From assembly GCA_027016055.1 (NCBI GenBank), contig JALWBF010000214.1, forward strand, positions 1-17,771: a stretch of DNA of 17,771 nucleotides, read 5' to 3'. A model generated the notes under the pieces. That model searched no databases, was not told the DNA's origin, and was given only the letters and a program-made list of their open reading frames with translations. The DNA comes from Archaeoglobaceae archaeon. GTDB taxonomy: Archaea; Halobacteriota; Archaeoglobi; Archaeoglobales; Archaeoglobaceae. The position numbers and the translations under genes are program-made. This document shows positions 15,061 to 17,771 of this stretch, one piece after another. Numbering within the stretch: position 1 is the stretch's first letter; every line of letters starts with the position of its first letter.

Positions 15061-15753
15061 ATGGTAATGATGATCAAAGATTCTTTGAAACCGCTACTTA
15101 TAATGGGACTGATATTGTGTGGCGCAATCGTTCTGGGATGTAGTGGTGAAAAGGTAAAAGCCACGGTTAAGGCTTGCGAGATCATAGATTTTAATGGACA
15201 ACCGGCTATAAGGGTAAACATCGAGTCAAACAAGTATCCCATAACGGTCTATTTGTTAGGTCCCGATCGCAGAACGATAGACATGCACGTTGTAGAAAGT
15301 AGCAAGGATAATCCGGTAATACTATACTTTGGTCTGTCCGGTATAAACGTTAAACCCGGTAATTATTACATAAAAATTGAATACGGTTTCAAAACGATTG
15401 AAGAGAAGGAAATCACAGTCAAAGGTCCGAAACTGCAATTGGTGAATGCCAATTTTAAATTTAAGAAGACATTAATTGGTTACGAACTATCGAAAGTCGA
15501 ATTGCGTTTAAAGAATGTAGGGGACTGCCCAGCATACCCGTATTGGGTCAAGGTAATTATAGATGATAAAGAGGCTACAGACGTAATCGAAAACTACAAG
15601 GAATCCATAAAACCCGGAGAGGTTAAAACATACGTTATTATTAATCCACTGCTATACGTGGAAAAACCGGGATCATACACTGCAACGATTGAAATTTCAG
15701 GATTTGGAGGCACATTGCTCGGAAGGTTCACTACAGAAGTATCGGTATCGTAG
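15061..15753 (+). CDS. Predicted lipoprotein with CARDB-like domain, function unknown
   Basis: I do not recognise a specific function. With the start at 15061 the 230-residue protein opens with a hydrophobic stretch (residues 9-26) ending in a lipobox V-L-G-C27, so it is probably exported and lipid-anchored. The mature part looks like two beta-sandwich domains; the second (about 125-230) has the 'VELRLKNVGDCPA...IKPGE...' pattern of CARDB/Ig-like domains, which often mediate adhesion or complex formation at the archaeal cell surface. Several ATGs lie in frame (15052, 15061, 15067, 15070), plus a TTG at 15043. I prefer 15061 from the TATA spacing; 15070 would give a cleaner signal peptide (MIKDSLKP). 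A small membrane-protein gene follows after 10 nt. Confidence 0.7.
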   Translation: MVMMIKDSLKPLLIMGLILCGAIVLGCSGEKVKATVKACEIIDFNGQPAIRVNIESNKYPITVYLLGPDRRTIDMHVVESSKDNPVILYFGLSGINVKPGNYYIKIEYGFKTIEEKEITVKGPKLQLVNANFKFKKTLIGYELSKVELRLKNVGDCPAYPYWVKVIIDDKEATDVIENYKESIKPGEVKTYVIINPLLYVEKPGSYTATIEISGFGGTLLGRFTTEVSVS

Positions 15754-15763
15754 GCGAAAAACT

Positions 15764-15982
15764 ATGAGACCTTTGGGATGGGGCGTAGTTTTATTCGTTG
15801 CTGGATTACTCGGATGGATAGTGTTCAGCGTAATTGCTGGCATTCAGATGGCTACAGAAGCTACGGTTAATCCCGTATTCATGTTTTTAGTATACTTTTT
15901 TGGAATTCTGGCGTTTTTCAGCCTACCCGTAGCATTTTTAATTGAGATAGCAAATTTCATCAAAAGAAGATTTAAAAGGTAA
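15764..15982 (+). CDS. Small membrane protein with two predicted helices
   Basis: A 72-residue protein with two hydrophobic segments (about 7-27 and 37-62), a short loop between them and a basic C-terminus (KRRFKR), so both ends probably lie in the cytoplasm. The open frame runs upstream into the lipoprotein gene, but the sequence before the ATG at 15764 is a frame-shifted copy of coding DNA and not membrane-like, so 15764 is taken as the start. The gene lies 10 nt after the lipoprotein and its stop ends 2 nt before the next ATG, which suggests co-expression. I know no family for it. It may help place or stabilise the neighbouring lipoprotein, but this is a guess. Confidence 0.6.
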   Translation: MRPLGWGVVLFVAGLLGWIVFSVIAGIQMATEATVNPVFMFLVYFFGILAFFSLPVAFLIEIANFIKRRFKR

Positions 15983-15984
15983 TC

Positions 15985-16581
15985 ATGAAATTCAAAAACA
16001 AGCAGGAAGTTAGGGAATTCGTTTGGAAGAAGATCGAGAGGTTTGCAAAATTTCCTCCGCCTTTCGGTAGAATACCTAACTTCATAGGTGCTGAGAAGGC
16101 TTGCGAGAGGTTGAGAGATCTTGAAGCGTATAAAAAGGCTGAAGTCGTATTTTCCGCTCCGGATTCCCCGCTGAGAAGAGCGAGAGAAATCGTGCTCGAA
16201 GATGGAAAGATTCTGCTTGCCGTGAAGCCTAAGATGACCGGATTTCTTGTTATAGAAAGGGGGAAGGCTGGAACGATAAGGGAAATGATGAGATACGGTA
16301 GGGAAGTAAAGCTTGAGGAATTAGATATAGAGGTTGGTATATTCCTTCAGGGTTGCGTTGCGATTGATAGGAAAGGAAACAGAATCGGAAAGGGCAGCGG
16401 TTTCGGGGATAAGGAGTATTGGCTTTTGAAAGAGAAGGATTTGCTTTCGGATGATTGTTTATATGTCGTTATAGCTCATCCTATTCAGATCTTCGATGAT
16501 TTGAGCTATTTAATGGATAAACACGATGTTAAAGCCGATGTTATTCTAACGCCAGACGAAGTGATTTGGACCGAAAGATGA
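15985..16581 (+). CDS. MTHFS-domain protein (5-formyltetrahydrofolate cyclo-ligase-like)
   Basis: A 198-residue protein related to 5-formyltetrahydrofolate cyclo-ligase and closest to the MTHFSD-type branch. The FPPPFGRIPNFIGA segment (23-36), the SAPDSPLRRARE segment (57-68) and GKILLAVKPKM match that branch, and G135-K-G-S-G-F-G-D-K-E-Y145 corresponds to the glycine-rich ATP/substrate loop (GxGxGyyD) of the cyclo-ligase. Cyclo-ligase converts 5-formyl-tetrahydrofolate to methenyl-tetrahydrofolate; archaea of this kind use tetrahydromethanopterin, so the real substrate is uncertain. The ATG at 15985 follows GGTAAT at 15979-15984 and lies 2 nt after the small membrane-protein gene. Confidence 0.83.
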   Translation: MKFKNKQEVREFVWKKIERFAKFPPPFGRIPNFIGAEKACERLRDLEAYKKAEVVFSAPDSPLRRAREIVLEDGKILLAVKPKMTGFLVIERGKAGTIREMMRYGREVKLEELDIEVGIFLQGCVAIDRKGNRIGKGSGFGDKEYWLLKEKDLLSDDCLYVVIAHPIQIFDDLSYLMDKHDVKADVILTPDEVIWTER

Positions 16582-16596
16582 ATCTGAAGCAAAAAA

Positions 16597-16607
16597 TTAT
16601 TATAAAT
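16597..16607 (+). promoter_or_regulatory. TATA box of the biotin carboxylase gene
   Basis: TTATTATAAAT lies 20-27 nt before the double ATG at 16624/16627, right for a leaderless start. The 42-nt gap to the previous gene holds no other signal. Confidence 0.5.
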
Positions 16608-16623
16608 TTCCCCGCCCATTGCT

Positions 16624-17771
16624 ATGATGTTCAAAAAGATTCTCGTTGCGAATAGGGGAGAGATAGCCATAAGGGTGATGCGTGCCTGCAGGGAGATGGG
16701 CATCAAGACAGTTGCAATCTACAGTTCCGCAGATAGAAAGGCTTTGCATCGCCTTTACGCTGATGAGAGCTATTACGTCGGCGAGGCTGAGGCTAGAAAG
16801 AGCTATCTGAATATGGATAAGATTATCGAGATAGCCAAGAAGAGCGGTGCCGAAGCCATACATCCCGGCTACGGCTTTCTTGCGGAAAATGCAGAATTCG
16901 CGAAGAGGTGTGAGGAGGAGGGATTGGTTTTCATAGGTCCGAAGCCGAAGGTAATCGAAGCTATGGGCTCCAAGGTGAACGCGAGGAAGATGATGGAGGA
17001 AGCAGGCTTGCCAGTCGTTCCGGGATCCCCGGCTTTGAAGGATGTGGATGATGCGATCAAATGGGCTGAGAAGATCGGTTATCCTGTTGCCATAAAAGCT
17101 TCCGGCGGCGGCGGTGGAATAGGTATAACGGTTGTATGGAACGAGAATGAGATCGAGGATGCATTCAACCGTTCTAAGAAGTTGGGCGAAAAGTATTTCG
17201 GAGATGATACCGTTTACATCGAAAAGTTCCTTCCGAAACCGAGGCATATAGAATTTCAGGTTTTGGCCGATGAACATGGCAACGTTATTCACATGGGCGA
17301 AAGGGAATGCTCAATTCAGCGAAGACATCAGAAGCTGATAGAAGAATGTCCATCTCCGGCTGTGGACGATGAAACACGTGAAAGAATGGGCAGATTGGTC
17401 GTTAAGGGTGCGAAGCACATAGGATACACAAACGCCGGAACGATGGAGTTTCTTTATTACGAAGGAAACTTCTACTTCCTTGAGATGAACACACGTCTTC
17501 AGGTTGAGCACACGATTACTGAAATGGTCACCGGCATAGATATTGTCAAGTATCAGATCAGGATTGCATACGGCGAAGAACTTCAGCACGATCAGGAGGA
17601 CATCGTAATGAGGGGACATGCGATCGAATGCAGAATTAATGCTGAAGATCCGATCGACTTTCTTCCGAGAACGGGAAGGATAATACACTACAGAAGCCCC
17701 GGAGGAATTGGAATAAGAATCGACAGCGGTGTTCATATGGGATACAGGATTCCGAAGGAATACGATCCGAT
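16624..17771 (+). CDS. Biotin carboxylase (pyruvate or acetyl-CoA carboxylase subunit A), 3' truncated
   Basis: About 382 residues of an open frame that runs off the window end; biotin carboxylases are about 450-500 residues, so the C-terminus is missing. The enzyme carboxylates biotin using ATP and bicarbonate. Visible landmarks are the ILVANRGEIAIR opening, HPGYGFLAENAEFA in the first domain, the ATP-grasp loop S160-GGGGGIG, HIEFQVLAD, GERECSIQRRHQK, and the active-site M288-N-T-R-L-Q-V-E-H segment. In archaea this subunit commonly belongs to pyruvate carboxylase (PycA) with a separate PycB; an acetyl/propionyl-CoA carboxylase cannot be excluded. ATGs at 16624 and 16627 are both possible; 16627 gives the usual MFKKILVANRG. 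Confidence 0.94.
   Translation, partial: MMFKKILVANRGEIAIRVMRACREMGIKTVAIYSSADRKALHRLYADESYYVGEAEARKSYLNMDKIIEIAKKSGAEAIHPGYGFLAENAEFAKRCEEEGLVFIGPKPKVIEAMGSKVNARKMMEEAGLPVVPGSPALKDVDDAIKWAEKIGYPVAIKASGGGGGIGITVVWNENEIEDAFNRSKKLGEKYFGDDTVYIEKFLPKPRHIEFQVLADEHGNVIHMGERECSIQRRHQKLIEECPSPAVDDETRERMGRLVVKGAKHIGYTNAGTMEFLYYEGNFYFLEMNTRLQVEHTITEMVTGIDIVKYQIRIAYGEELQHDQEDIVMRGHAIECRINAEDPIDFLPRTGRIIHYRSPGGIGIRIDSGVHMGYRIPKEYDP

Noticed and set aside
15985..16581. Possible AMMECR1 partner of the radical SAM protein
   Set aside because: The GRIPNFIGA and glycine-rich GKGSGFGD segments identify an MTHFS-domain protein; AMMECR1 motifs are absent.
16600..17292. A long open frame of 230 codons on the minus strand
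   Set aside because: It lies fully antisense to the well-conserved biotin carboxylase gene; its translation has no recognisable motif, and it has no suitable start signal.

Overview
The window reads as a chromosomal segment of a hyperthermophilic euryarchaeon, most likely of the order Archaeoglobales (Archaeoglobus, Ferroglobus or Geoglobus). This placement is an inference from gene content: a GINS / L44e / S27e cluster, an archaeal-type NadM, mannosylglycerate synthesis genes, TATA boxes about 26 nt upstream of several apparently leaderless start codons, and GGTG-type ribosome binding sites. The species cannot be fixed from the sequence alone. The region is gene-dense: no stretch over 300 bases lacks a gene, and no tRNA, rRNA, CRISPR array, insertion sequence or attachment site was seen.

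Layout. (1) 1-605, plus strand: the 3' end of a GINS-like replication gene, then ribosomal proteins L44e and S27e. (2) 612-3057, minus strand: a four-gene overlapping operon, read as TIM-barrel isomerase-like protein, NadM (NMN adenylyltransferase), Ogt (alkyl-DNA methyltransferase) and CobS (cobalamin synthase). (3) 3128-4129, plus strand: an AmmeMemoRadiSam-type radical SAM enzyme. (4) 4124-7037, minus strand: argS, a hydrogenase maturation protease and a LolA-like lipoprotein. (5) 7124-14980, plus strand: seven tightly packed genes, namely mannosyl-3-phosphoglycerate synthase, mannosyl-3-phosphoglycerate phosphatase, a GH38 alpha-mannosidase, glycerate 2-kinase, a DUF72 protein, a gamma-glutamylcyclotransferase-like protein and a COG1237-type metallo-beta-lactamase-fold protein. 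(6) 15061-16581, plus strand: a predicted lipoprotein, a small two-helix membrane protein and an MTHFS-domain protein. (7) 16624 to the window end: a biotin carboxylase (pyruvate or acetyl-CoA carboxylase subunit), cut off by the window edge.

The most notable region is the 7124-14980 operon. Its first two genes make the compatible solute mannosylglycerate from GDP-mannose and 3-phosphoglycerate. The next two, with no more than 4 nt between genes, encode a cytoplasmic GH38 mannosidase and a glycerate 2-kinase. Together they could hydrolyse mannosylglycerate to mannose and glycerate and return the glycerate to central metabolism as 2-phosphoglycerate. The proposal is that one operon encodes a complete make-and-recycle loop for a thermoprotective solute. 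Synthesis is well supported by family assignment; the turnover half is inferred from gene order and from the known role of a GH38 enzyme (E. coli MngB) on phosphorylated mannosylglycerate.
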